From NCBI GenBank assembly GCA_002633025.1, contig NMRB01000198.1, positions 174,351 through 238,350 on the forward strand: a stretch of DNA of 64,000 bases, in the 5' to 3' direction. The translations under genes were made by a program, and so were the position numbers. The notes under the pieces were generated by a model. It was not told the origin of the DNA. It made no database searches and worked only from the letters and a program-made list of their open reading frames with translations. Source of the DNA: Notospermus geniculatus. Lineage: Eukaryota; Nemertea; Pilidiophora; Heteronemertea; Lineidae. This document shows positions 1-9,850 of the stretch, piece by piece; position 1 is the first letter of the stretch, and each line of letters starts with the position of its first letter.

Positions 1-396
1 ACAACTGATCGAGAAACGGTCAGATTAATTTTGAACCACCTTGATCCAGATGGCGTTTTCTTTCGACGACAAAGGCGGCTACGGAGAAGACGATACTTCA
101 GTAGAGGCCCCAATGATGTATGGCATATAGACGGCTGGGATAAGTTGAAGACATTTGGTCTATGTGTCCATGGCGCCATTGATGGATTTTCCCGTAGAAT
201 TCTGTGGCTAGAGGCTGCATCAACCAATAATGATCCGTATGTTGTGGGCAGGTACTTTGCAAAAGCAATTACTCAGGCTGGTGGTTTACCTAATGTGGTC
301 AGAGCTGACCGAGGTACAGAGAATGTGAACATTGAACAGATGCAGTCTTTCCTTCGAAGCGGTAACCATGATGTGCGTGCCAGGCGGCGGAAATAA
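1..396 (+). CDS. Truncated integrase core domain (transposon type)
   Basis: The frame is open from the window edge; the first ATG at 31 is probably internal. The protein has a basic stretch (RRQRRLRRRRYF), then PNDVWHIDGWDKL with the first catalytic Asp, a central HGAIDGFSRRILWLEA core, and VRADRGTEN with the second Asp. This matches the DDE integrase fold (rve/rva-type families) seen in invertebrate uncharacterised integrase proteins and Ginger-like transposons. The expected third acidic residue, about 35 residues further on, is missing: the frame is cut at about residue 117 by a 44-bp minisatellite that supplies the stop. It is therefore a dead partial copy, lacking both its N-terminus (off the window) and its C-terminus. 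Family assignment is from motif reading only. Confidence 0.72.
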   Translation, partial: TTDRETVRLILNHLDPDGVFFRRQRRLRRRRYFSRGPNDVWHIDGWDKLKTFGLCVHGAIDGFSRRILWLEAASTNNDPYVVGRYFAKAITQAGGLPNVVRADRGTENVNIEQMQSFLRSGNHDVRARRRK

Positions 397-527
397 TTAT
401 GGGCACGGCGGAAATAATTTTCGCCAGGCGGCGGAAATAATTATGGGCACGGCGGAAATAATTTCCGCCAGGCGGCGGAAATAATTATGGGCACGGCGGA
501 AATAATTTCCGCCAGGTGGCGGAAATT
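382..527. repeat. 44-bp minisatellite, three copies plus a part
   Basis: Units start at 382, 426 and 470 and each reads AGGCGGCGGAAATAATTATG followed by a second GGCGGAAATAATTT block ending in CCGCC. A partial fourth unit ends near 527. Each unit holds two GGCGGAAATAAT half-units and a complementary TTTCCGCC tail, so single units can fold. It replaces the 3' part of the integrase frame. AT-rich unique sequence follows to 635. Confidence 0.9.
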
Positions 528-635
528 GAAAATTCGAATTTAGAATTAAAAATAATAATTTAGAAAGAAAAAAAAATATTCAGAAAAAAAAATAAATATG
601 ATACTTTCCAGCCACGGTAAGATCTGGATACATGT

Positions 636-1373
636 TTGCAAAGTTCAAACGATTCTCTGGATTGTAGCTGCAGTGCATTATTGGGTACCCATTTATCTGA
701 CTCGGATGATTCAGATTCAGTGGAATCAGTTGACCATTCGATTCATTTGCAATCCCATAGCAATGGAGCTAAGCTTGATGCTTCCCTGATTGATGTGAAA
801 CAAGGCAGTGAAATTCAAGTTCATGAGGTACACGTAAGTGGAGATCCATCGACAGACAGTTTCACAACTGCCAGTCCTAGTGGTACAGCATCAGACACTT
901 ATGTCTACAAGGAAACAGACTGCCATTATGACCGCCCCTTCCCAAGGCATGAATGGCCATCTAAAGAGTGTAAAAACAAGAATTGCTTTTTAGAGCCATG
1001 GCTTCTGTCTGAGGATAAACTTCTAAACATATCTGGGTTGAAATGCTGTCACTTCTGGGAACTCGTTTACCAGCAGTCATCTTATTGTGCAAATGAAACC
1101 ATAGGTACCGGTACAGGATTAGATATTGCTGCACGGGTATTACTGTATCGATACAAGATAAGGGCAAACGTGGACTTCCGTGACCTTGCAGCCACATTTA
1201 ACGTATCACATACAGCGGCCAGAGAAATATTTTGGTCACAATTATGCAATCATCTCTTTCAGAACTGTCATATAAATAGTATATGGTGGAAGTCACAAAG
1301 TCTACCGGAGGAAATAGACCATGTATTCGATGAAGTTGTTCACCGTCAATCACCCTTTCACCGTCAGCTTTAA
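636..1373 (+). CDS. N-terminal part of a Harbinger/IS5-like transposase or DNA-binding protein
   Basis: The first 100 residues or so are acidic and Ser/Thr-rich (LSDSDDSDSVES). The second half (LDIAARVLLYRYKIRANVDF, then RDLAATFNVSHTAAREIFW) has the shape of the helix-turn-helix that precedes the DDE nuclease in PIF/Harbinger and IS5-type transposases (HTH_Tnp_4-like). No catalytic domain follows. The frame ends in a short repeat of SPFHRQ-type sequence, and a perfect foldback begins 8 bases after the stop. It is probably the 5' part of a transposase gene cut by a later insertion. The start at 636 is the first ATG of the open stretch and is unverified. A host protein with a similar domain is the alternative. 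Confidence 0.5.
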   Translation: MQSSNDSLDCSCSALLGTHLSDSDDSDSVESVDHSIHLQSHSNGAKLDASLIDVKQGSEIQVHEVHVSGDPSTDSFTTASPSGTASDTYVYKETDCHYDRPFPRHEWPSKECKNKNCFLEPWLLSEDKLLNISGLKCCHFWELVYQQSSYCANETIGTGTGLDIAARVLLYRYKIRANVDFRDLAATFNVSHTAAREIFWSQLCNHLFQNCHINSIWWKSQSLPEEIDHVFDEVVHRQSPFHRQL

Positions 1374-1380
1374 ATTAAGG

Positions 1381-1545
1381 AATTAAACCCTCGGCTTCGG
1401 GTCTTGGTTGCGACACCAAACCCGCGAGGGTGGAGCTAAAATGTAGTCCAAACCCGAGGCGCTTCGCCTCGGGTTTGGACGGAATTTTTGCTCCACCCGA
1501 GCGGGTTTGGTGTCGCAACCAAGACCCGAAGCCGAGGGTTTAATT
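1381..1545. repeat. Foldback MITE with nearly perfect arms
   Basis: AATTAAACCCTCGGCTTCGG at the left is mirrored by CCGAAGCCGAGGGTTTAATT at the right. The pairing continues inwards for about 55 bases and again around a central GAGGCGCTTCGCCTC palindrome, so almost the whole 165 bp can form one hairpin. It lies just behind the 636-1373 frame. Confidence 0.9.
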
Positions 1546-2033
1546 TCTATTCTAAAATACCTCAAACTAAACATAGTATACATAGGTTCAGTGCAGTTTG
1601 ATTGCAATAAATAGGCCTAAGATATCAGGGAGGACGCTCCGTCGATGACGCGACATCAGTGAATCACGCACTGTGTGTACAAACCTGTACATCGTGCCTA
1701 CATCGTGTACATCTGTGTGCAGCGCTAGCAGCAAGCTGCAGGAGTCGAAATGAGGTCGCAGGGCGCTTTCTTCAACGGATTATCCGCAGGAAATGTACCT
1801 AATGGTACAAAACCTCGTTGGGATAGGTCACTGAGTATCCACCTGGCCGACATTCGCTGCACTACCTCGCTGAATGCTCGAAGCGAGAAATGTTGGACGC
1901 ACGCCATTACACTGAGCGGGTCTTGGTTGTGTCACCCAGACCCGCTGCATTCAGAATGAGGCTAATGCATTATCCATTTGAAACATACGCACGAGATACC
2001 AAGGTATTTTAGAATCTTGTACCACACCAGTTC
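1546..2033. other. No gene seen; small palindrome
   Basis: Unique-looking sequence with a short hairpin near 1916-1945 (GCGGGTCTTGG paired with CCCAGACCCGC). That hairpin shares the GGGTCTTGGTTG word with the neighbouring foldback, which suggests a second, degraded relative. Short frames here overlap on both strands and show no domain. Confidence 0.4.
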
Positions 2034-2342
2034 ATGGAACACCTTGGTGAGCAATTCTGCGTTAAGTATGGGGTACCAGCAAACCTGCAGGATGTGCCTC
2101 GGATTTCTCTCATTTGGTTGGCTTGTGTAAATACGTACCGGTACAACCAATTCCATCCAAAGTTTGCAATTAACTTCACTGACAACATTGAACAAATCAG
2201 AATGGCACAGTTACTGAAGGAACGACTGAACATTGACAACTTTCTGTATTCAGAGGAATATAACTTTGATGATGTATTGAAGAATTTCCCAACAGTACCG
2301 TACGAAGTCAATCGTGGCAACATATGGACATTCGCAACGTAA
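2034..2342 (+). CDS. Hypothetical 102-aa frame upstream of the protease
   Basis: The protein is rich in aromatic and Asn residues (VNTYRYNQFHPKFAINF; NIDNFLYSEEYNFDD) and has no domain I recognise. A stop lies eight codons before the ATG. Its frame closes at 2342. Just beyond, another frame (ATG 2350) reads on briefly, and 2361 opens the protease frame. These may be pieces of one gene joined by splicing or broken by a frameshift. The window does not decide this. Confidence 0.3.
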   Translation: MEHLGEQFCVKYGVPANLQDVPRISLIWLACVNTYRYNQFHPKFAINFTDNIEQIRMAQLLKERLNIDNFLYSEEYNFDDVLKNFPTVPYEVNRGNIWTFAT

Positions 2343-2360
2343 GTGCTATGAGAACACAGC

Positions 2361-3962
2361 TTGGTTTGCCAAGTGTTCCAGCTGAAGATGCCCATGTCTT
2401 TCTTGAACTCTGCCTCGGGCCATACCTATACAGGCGTGCACTTTGCATACATTACTCATCTTCGGCAAGTGGAAGTTAATGCAGATGTAGCAGATTTTGA
2501 CAACATCTGTGACTACTGGAATGCCATGAAAGTACCACCTCAAACATCACAGATCTACTTCACAAGTATCATTCAGCCACCAACCAACTGGAATTCAGAG
2601 AAGTATTTTCCATGGCCAGATTCTGGATTGAAATTGGTTACAATGAAGCTTCCTTCAGCTAATCGTACAAATCGATCTGCAAGCAATTTCAAAAGGCCAT
2701 TGCTGGCCTTTGCAGATGTCAATGACAACTACTTGAGTTTCACGGGACCCCTAAAACAACTTGTTGGATGGAAGTGTGGGTCTACCTGGACAACCCCTGA
2801 CTTGGGAAGTCGTATGCTTGTTTCCGATGCGCATGTCTTAGCCTTGCTGATTCTGACATTAGGAGAAGGATGCCAACAGCCAATAGTTCGCCAATGTCAC
2901 TTGATGGACCCAAAACTACCAACACATCTTCAACCTGCTTTTTGTGGACTTGAAACCAGCCAAAATCAACACATTCCTTCATCTGAACCTGGTGTCTGTG
3001 GACATGCTAGCCAGAATACTTCCTCTGAACAACGAAGACGGACATCCCGTTATCAGCCGTACACCAGCAGACGTAGGATGACACCTGCTTGGCAAGGTTC
3101 CCCACCACAAATACGAGTGAACTTGATCTCTCCATTTCATGGCTTGCTAAATGATGGTAACACATGTTATGCCATCTCTGTCTTGCATACCCTTAAACAT
3201 GCATCGATCCATGAGCACTCACAAAGAAATCTTGTGGCTAGAAACCTCGACCATGTTTTCCAAACTATGTGTGCAAACTTAACCAATGCGGGGGATTTTT
3301 CTGCCATTCCCCTGGTGAATGGATTGAATTCTTCTCTTCATAGAGATACATTTGTGGTTCCTGAGTTCCAAGATGCTGGGGAGTTCATGATGGTTTTACT
3401 TGAGAAACTGCACGTGGAAGATGATTATCTTACTTCTTGGCCTTGCCAATTTCAGTGTACAGTTGGCCATCTTACTGTGCAGATGGATGGTGGTGACCGT
3501 TTCTTAATGCACTTGACAATACCAGCAGAGATCCAGGAGATTTCTGTTGAGCACATGTACATGAATTGCCTCCAGAACTCCAACATAGTTCAAGCAACAT
3601 GCCAACATCCACTGAGGAACAGAGTTTGTGGAATGTTGACACACGGGGTAAAGATTTGCATTGAGGGTGAAGTTACTATTTTTGGTATTAACAGGCACAT
3701 TGACATGCATAGCACCCGAAAGAATGTCACCAAATTAAGGATAAATGATCAAGGGACAATCAATGGTCAGGTTGCAGTGTCAGTGATAAGTCATATGGGA
3801 GACAGAACTGATCAAGGGCATTGGATTTGCTTTTTGAATGATGTGTCTGGTGGAACAGGTTGGTGGAAGTTGAATGACTCTTTTCCACCAGATCATTCCT
3901 CCCCCTGGGAAAGTCAGAGCAATGACTTAACAATCAATTATGTTTTATTCAGGAGGCAGTAA
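2361..3962 (+). CDS. Ubiquitin-specific protease (C19/USP) domain protein, intact 533-codon frame
   Basis: Residues of about 258-533 form a compact USP catalytic domain. The Cys box GLLNDGNTCYAISVLHTL has its nucleophile at Cys269. EFQDAGEFMMVLLEKL follows (the QDA-EF helix typical of USPs). The His box is GHWICFLND at His487, followed by WWKLNDSF with Asn505/Asp506. USPs remove ubiquitin from proteins through this Cys-His-Asp/Asn triad. The core is shorter than the usual 300-350 residues, and zinc-ribbon Cys pairs are not evident. The first 250 residues match nothing I recognise. The frame is uninterrupted although the neighbours (integrase, HTH fragment, foldback) are decayed transposon parts. 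It may be transposon cargo or a host gene exon. The ATG at 2361 is only the first in the open stretch, so the true start may be elsewhere. Confidence 0.75.
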   Translation: MVCQVFQLKMPMSFLNSASGHTYTGVHFAYITHLRQVEVNADVADFDNICDYWNAMKVPPQTSQIYFTSIIQPPTNWNSEKYFPWPDSGLKLVTMKLPSANRTNRSASNFKRPLLAFADVNDNYLSFTGPLKQLVGWKCGSTWTTPDLGSRMLVSDAHVLALLILTLGEGCQQPIVRQCHLMDPKLPTHLQPAFCGLETSQNQHIPSSEPGVCGHASQNTSSEQRRRTSRYQPYTSRRRMTPAWQGSPPQIRVNLISPFHGLLNDGNTCYAISVLHTLKHASIHEHSQRNLVARNLDHVFQTMCANLTNAGDFSAIPLVNGLNSSLHRDTFVVPEFQDAGEFMMVLLEKLHVEDDYLTSWPCQFQCTVGHLTVQMDGGDRFLMHLTIPAEIQEISVEHMYMNCLQNSNIVQATCQHPLRNRVCGMLTHGVKICIEGEVTIFGINRHIDMHSTRKNVTKLRINDQGTINGQVAVSVISHMGDRTDQGHWICFLNDVSGGTGWWKLNDSFPPDHSSPWESQSNDLTINYVLFRRQ

Positions 3963-4565
3963 ATTCATATGCATATTGGTGGATATCATGTGCTCATCAT
4001 TGAGATTTGAAACGAGCACTACTTGGATTTAACTGAGGATGTACTTGTTGATACGCTCCCAAAAGCCGATTTCAAAAACAATCTTCCATGGTATTTGTGG
4101 CACTCAAGGCAATGGTGAGTAGTTTCCCCTCATGCTTGCAGTTTTTGCAGTATTTTGAGAAAAGTGTATTTCAATGCAGTGGTGGATTTAGCATGTGACT
4201 TTGAAGAAATTCTGAAAAAAAAAGTTGAAGCCGTAATTTGGCCCTTACGGGTACATTTAATAGCATCTGATGAATAGAAACTGCCATGGCAAAGTGTGAC
4301 AATCATTTTCTCCAAAAGTGTACACCGGTATGTCTTCTGAACATGAACTTTCCAAAGCATAAAAGGAAAAAAGGGCGATCTCCTTGATTGAATTGAAGCA
4401 CTGATCTACTCCCTGGTTACCCTAAATGTTACCCAGGAAGTACATTTGTTGGTGATTGACCCTCAATAACGCCCAGGATCAACCTGGGTGACATTTAGGA
4501 CCGTAAACACCACCAAACATTACTGTAATGATGATGCCATAGCAAAGCAGTAGGCCTACTATTGC
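3963..4565. other. No gene seen
   Basis: Region downstream of the protease. A clear AATAAA close to the stop was not found. Short frames have no recognisable content. Two CCTGGGT...ACCCAGG type words near 4405-4500 suggest another degraded palindrome. Confidence 0.3.
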
Positions 4566-4794
4566 CCAGGACCCATATTCATAAAACTACTTAAGTCTAC
4601 GGGTGACACACATCCTTACTTCAACACAAAAGATAAGTATCACACTTTGGCTTAAGTATGTTTATGAATATGGACCCAGGCCCCGTATTCATAAAACTAC
4701 TTAAGTCTAAGTATGACACTTATCCTTTGTTCAACAAAAAAGATAAATACGGTATCATACTTAGACTTAAGTAGCTTTATGAATACGGGGCCTG
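4566..4794. repeat. Two adjacent MITEs of one family
   Basis: The first (about 4566-4680) has ends reading ATTCATAAAACTACTTAAG and its complement, CTTAAGTATGTTTATGAAT. The second (about 4676-4794) has GGCCCCGTATTCATAAAACT mirrored by a 3' end closing in TTTATGAATACGGGGCC. They abut tail to head. A damaged relative starts near 12356, and a diverged one is at 62601-62719. Confidence 0.85.
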
Positions 4795-4886
4795 GATTTT
4801 GACTGATGAGACACAGATCATACTTGTACCTTGGGCACAGGTTGATAATGACGTGACCATGATACTGGGAGATGTTTAGCTCCTAA

Positions 4887-5007
4887 GGGCCGATTTCACA
4901 AAGGGTGTTAAAGACTTAGACGCGTGTAACTTCGTCAAATGCATGGTGGAAGTGCATGTATTTAGTGAAGTTGCACGCGTCTAAGTCTTAATTTGTGAAA
5001 TCGGCCC
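4887..5007. repeat. Harbinger-like MITE with TAA duplication
   Basis: GGGCCGATTTCACAAA at the left is the complement of TTTGTGAAATCGGCCC at the right. Both ends are flanked by TAA (4884-4886 and 5008-5010), the 3-bp target duplication usual for PIF/Harbinger elements. Confidence 0.85.
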
Positions 5008-5010
5008 TAA

Positions 5011-6430
5011 TTGTGCCTAAGGGTGATCGTGTGTGATCAGGTCAAACTTTGTTCACCCATTTGTTGTAATGTAGACAGCCTTTGTTTGATTGGAAGAATG
5101 TTATCATGTCAATATACAACTCACCCTCACCATAACGAACCCGGCCTTGGGTCCAAGGGTAAAGTTCGTTTCAGCGAGGTAACCGAACTCTTGAGACAAA
5201 TGTCAGTTACAGTAACATAGATCGCACATTATCATGCACAGATGATGTAGTGCTACATGGTTGAAACAATATGAGAGTTTGCATGAACATTCTTCGAAAA
5301 GAACCTTAGGCAAACAAAGTGTATGTGAGTAGCCCTAAGTAAAAATATTTGACTAATTCAATGGCTAATTCACTTGGGTTGATTACAGTTATCTGATCGC
5401 TTGATTGGTAAATATTTTGGGTTTATTCATCACAAGTCAGTCACTGTTTGACATTGTCTTTCCGAAGTTAAACTGGACAGTCAATATGGGTAGCAGGATG
5501 AAAAAAAGGCATTGCTGGAAAATGTTGGGGTCCATGGGATAGAGTTTGTTGGAATTCGGTCGAAGCTACTCTCAAACATCTACAGGTTTTGTGCATGAAC
5601 CAATAGCGGGGTTAATGTAACCCTTATTGCGACAATTCCCATGTTGATAAAGTGTCAGTGACCTCTCAGGCACGATTCTAAAGTATAAGCATGTACGGGT
5701 ACTAGCTTTAGAACTTTAAGCCTAGGCCTACATGTAGGACATGTACCATGTAACTCTCTTAGGGCTACCGTGGAGGTAGTATTTTAGATTCTGCATGCCC
5801 TAACTGACAGTGAATCAATGAATAAAAAGGTGACAATAGCCCTGAAAACACCTTTGGTCACACGCCACTCATGATAAATAATTGACTAGCAATTGAATGG
5901 ACCTGTCCCTTTTCCCATGCCTGACCCACATTGTTTGGTGCTATGAAGTGTTATGTCAGTGTTATGTTGTGCTGATTATAGCAAGAATATTTGGCTATTC
6001 TATCCATGGTCTACACCCAAAGTGGTGTCTTCTTCAAAGTCCTTTTTTCATAAAAATAAAATATTGTTTTTTTCATTTTTTGGGTTTTAATCCAAAGATA
6101 AGTCCCTGCTTAAACTGCCTACCCATTCTTGCCGAAATATAACATCATTTTCACTGACTTCTCTGCAGCTGAAAAATCCATTGTTTAATTTAATTAGGTC
6201 ATAACCATGCAATTATTCCATGGTACCCAAAAGTGATGTCTCCACAATATGATGTATCATCCCTGCAAGTTTGAAGTCTGTATGAGTTACGGGCGCAGAA
6301 CTGGACTTTTTGATTTTTCACCTTCCAGCCCCTTTTGATACTTTGAAAAATACGCAATTTTTCTGCCCAGTTAAGGCAAAAACTTAAAAGATTTTGTAGA
6401 TCCATATTCTGATATTAGCTTTATCTAATG
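5011..6430. other. No gene seen
   Basis: AT-rich sequence without a supported gene or a repeat I can pair. Open frames are short and lack domains. Confidence 0.3.
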
Positions 6431-8000
6431 GCCTCAAAATTTCCTACAAAATACGAAAATCTCAAATTATCAAAATTTTGATAATCTCAAATATCTCAGC
6501 AACAACTCAACATATTTTGATGAAACAAAGCCCAAAATCCTTAGAAAGTTCCACTCTATCACATCTGCAACAAATATCACAAAAATATTACATAATAAGA
6601 AGTTTGATTTTTAGTGTTTTTTTCTGATGAGCATAATTACGATATTTTAAAATTTGCAAAATTTTGATGCAGAAATATGACCAACAAGATCTATTTTCAT
6701 GTGGAACAAACCGTGTTTGAATTGTCCCAGAAGTATTTGAAATATTCAAAGTATCAGGTGTAGATAAACTAATGTCCATGTACACCCCTCAGCATTAATT
6801 TATCTACACCTCATTTTTTGAATATCTTGTGCACAAATTGACCAAATTTGATCGGGTTTGTGTTATATGCAATTTCCATGCCTTGGTCAAATAATTCCAG
6901 CGGTTTGAAGTGATTGCTTTCACGACAACATTATGTAATCAGCTGTCAAAAAATGACTGTCAAAGTCAACTTTTTTTATTCTCAACATACTGATTTTTAA
7001 AAAAACTTCGGGGAGATAAAGATAGGCATTTGTTAAACACTATTGTGGAAGTTCTTGGTAAATTTATTCAGCAATTTGGATGATATCGACGTTTTTCAAT
7101 GACTTTCAAAGGCCAAACTCAAGACACTAAGTCAGTAAGCACCCAATCGCAAGGCTTGTTTTTTAAAGTCCTTATTCATAATCAATTGGCTTATACCTCG
7201 TCCGAGAAAATTTTGTGATCGCCCGAGTAACTTTTCCGATTCCCGTTCATTCTTTTATTGTTCCTCTGGCGAGGTTGGATGTAGGCGTAATATGTGAATG
7301 ACTGACCTCGGGTATTTCAATTTATGATAGTCCACATAAAGAATTCAGTTTTCATTCAGTTATTAAAGGAGCACGGTATTGGATCTCAAATGCACTATTT
7401 GACTGCCGACGTAGAGGGAGCCACCTAGCGGCAGTAAGACGAACTACAAAAATGCATTACAAAATGTACGGAGGAAATCGGGTCAACTCGCCAATACGTC
7501 GTTGGTCCTTGCGTTGGCGAGTGGCACAGTGGCGCCGGCTGTCGAGAAAAAGTGGCAATACCGTGCTCCTTTAATATGATCCACTGGTCACATGTTACAG
7601 TTTCGTGACGAAAAATTTATTATTGGTGACGTGGTGGTAGTCTGAACAGGGGCTGTGTCAACCACTGCAATCAGATCACGGCAAAGCTCCTGGGGAAAAC
7701 CTTTTTTTCTCAAAAACTGTTATGATTTCCCGAGTGGAATTTTAACATGACTTTTTTTATGAGTGTTTTCAAAATGTATTGCAGAAATCAGAAGATTTTC
7801 ACACAAAATAAAACATGTTGATTTTGTAGCCTTTTTTGACAGCTGATTACATAATTCGGCGTAAAAGCAATCACTCAAAGCCGTTGGAACAATGCGACCA
7901 AGGCATGGGAATTTCATATAACAGAAATCCGATCAAATTTGGTCACTTTGTTCACAAGATACAGATAATTAACGCTGAGGGGTGTACATGTATTATCAGC
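6430..8000. repeat. Large inverted repeat around a TTAA element
   Basis: The stretch 6775-6990 is repeated in reverse at about 7840-7990. Shared words include TGTACACCCCTCAGC, ACCAAATTTGATCGG and CAGCTGTCAAAAAA with their complements. The arms enclose about 850 bp. The part at 6490-6800 also recurs, inverted, at 39187-39480. This is probably a long foldback transposon, non-coding. Confidence 0.7.
7363..7574. repeat. TTAA-flanked MITE, copy 1
   Basis: The ends are AGGAGCACGGTAT and ATACCGTGCTCCT, inside TTAA at 7363-7366 and 7571-7574. The 212-bp element has a close relative at 32752-32961 with the same internal words (GCCACCTAGCGGCAG, GTCGAGAAAAAGTGGCAATA). TTAA duplications point to a piggyBac- or Kolobok-type transposase acting in trans. 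Confidence 0.92.
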
Positions 8001-9094
8001 TCACGGCTGTTTGAGGCTTTTGAATCCTTCCATCGAAATAGTTTCATAACCTCTTTAGGTTCTAGACGATGAAGTAACCTGTCTTACGTGTTTCTTTAGG
8101 TGTTTAAAGTCTGGTTCAGAACAACTTCGGCCAAAGCACCCAATTCACCCCAGTGTCTATTTCACCACCCCCAGTCATGATATCAATGACTGCCAGCTGT
8201 TTTTTTTTCAGTCAGTGACTGGTTATGGTCTGTTTGTGGAAAACTAGGACACAGGAATTCCTGTATTTCTATGTCACTTAGTCGCTATGTAGCCTATTTC
8301 ATGGAATCTGACCCAGACATACTTCTTAAAATGGAATATTTTCAATGTCAGTTTCAACATGAGAGGCACACGCTTTTTCCATCACAACAGCGATATTGGG
8401 TTTTACAGAACGTCCATCTTTGGGACAGTAAGAAACTTAGAAACAAAGTATGACCTGGTTTGGCACAGCATCCGCCTCGTTAATGCCAATCATTTACCAG
8501 GAAAGTAGAGCACCTCTAAGTGGGGCCTCCTGGCTTGTAATAACAACTGGCTCATTAGCTTGGCCGAAGTTGACTTGAACCAAACTTTACATCGTTATGC
8601 AACAATGAGAACGTTGCATCATTGCTTGCTCATTTGCATTTCAAACGACAAACTTTGTACACAATGGAAATTCCATAGCTTTCTTTTGTACATCTAAGCG
8701 CACAGATATTAGAAATATCAGAAATGCGAAATTTGATTCGATGACCGCATGCTTTAGACAAAATATCAGTGCATGCTTTCCTATCTTTCTATTTGCCAAA
8801 TAGCCATTTGTGAGGAAGCTATTGTGGTCAAAAAAAGTTAAGTACATATTTCACCATGAAAGAATCCTCGAAGTAGAAAGCGAATGATACAGCATCATAG
8901 CTGAATAAGTACCAATCCACAATATCAACATACAAACTCGATCACCACAGTGGGTTTTAACGGTCAGAAAGAGCAAAAAAAAAGATAATGCGATAAAACC
9001 TGTACCAGGTGTCACCCAATACCATGGAGAATCGACTCATGAAGAAACGAAAAAAAATCTGTTGGGAAAGTTTTGTGTAAAATGCATTTTTTCA
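8001..9094. other. No gene seen
   Basis: Non-coding sequence; only short frames without domains, and no clear paired repeat. Confidence 0.3.
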
Positions 9095-9530
9095 AATTCA
9101 TGTACATTTTCCTGTACATTTATGTATATACAAAGTATATGACAAATTCCTTCTCGTAATTTCCGTAGTTTCTATTTTCAGCACATTTTACATTAGATTA
9201 CCCTTTTACGGGGTTCTCCATGGAGCATTTGACAGAAACCACCCAGATAATTTTAACAAATGAAATATCAAAGCCACAAAATTGGGTAGTTTGTCCCATA
9301 AAATTCAAATATTAGGTCCTAAGTCCAATAATAAGGGGTTAAAATTAACAACCCCAGTAACAATTCGATATTTTATCAGCTGGAATTAAATGCGGTAATT
9401 TCCACCTAGTGCTCCATGGAGAACCCTGCAAAAGTGAAATCGACTGCAAAATGTCTTGAAAATGGAAATTACGAGAAGGAATTTGTCATATACTTTGTAT
9501 ATACATAAATGTACAGGAAAATGTACACTC
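9095..9530. repeat. Long inverted repeat (MITE-like)
   Basis: The left arm, around 9099-9165, contains TTTATGTATATACAAAGTAT and CTTCTCGTAATTTCC. The right arm at 9463-9525 has their complements. An inner pair, GGGTTCTCCATGGAGC and GCTCCATGGAGAACCC, lies at about 9208 and 9413. Confidence 0.85.
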
Positions 9531-9850
9531 ATGGTCAAAAATAAATGGACAGCAGTTTATCTTGAATATCTCCAAATCAGTGGGGTGGAGAAAGTTGGTC
9601 CCGACATATACAGTAGCAAATTTTCCTGGCTATCTAATGGTATCAGTGTCGAAAAATCCTGCTGAAAGCCACATTTGACAGAAGGACTTTTGTAACGGCA
9701 TGTTTTTTGCTACTTTCTTATTTGCACGATTTCATTCAAAATTTTTATATCACTGTGTTCTACTCATCGAGGCCTTTCATAGTATATCCTGTTATTTCAA
9801 ATATTCTGTGTAGAAATGTGATTTTGGGGCACTTTTATCAAAATTTTGTT
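9531..9850. repeat. Dispersed repeat, copy 1 of a pair
   Basis: Starts near AAATGGACAGCAGTTT and ends near GAAATGTGATTTTGGGGCAC. It matches 32441-32745 over its whole length, in the same orientation, with perhaps 15-20% differences judged by eye. Non-coding. Confidence 0.85.
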
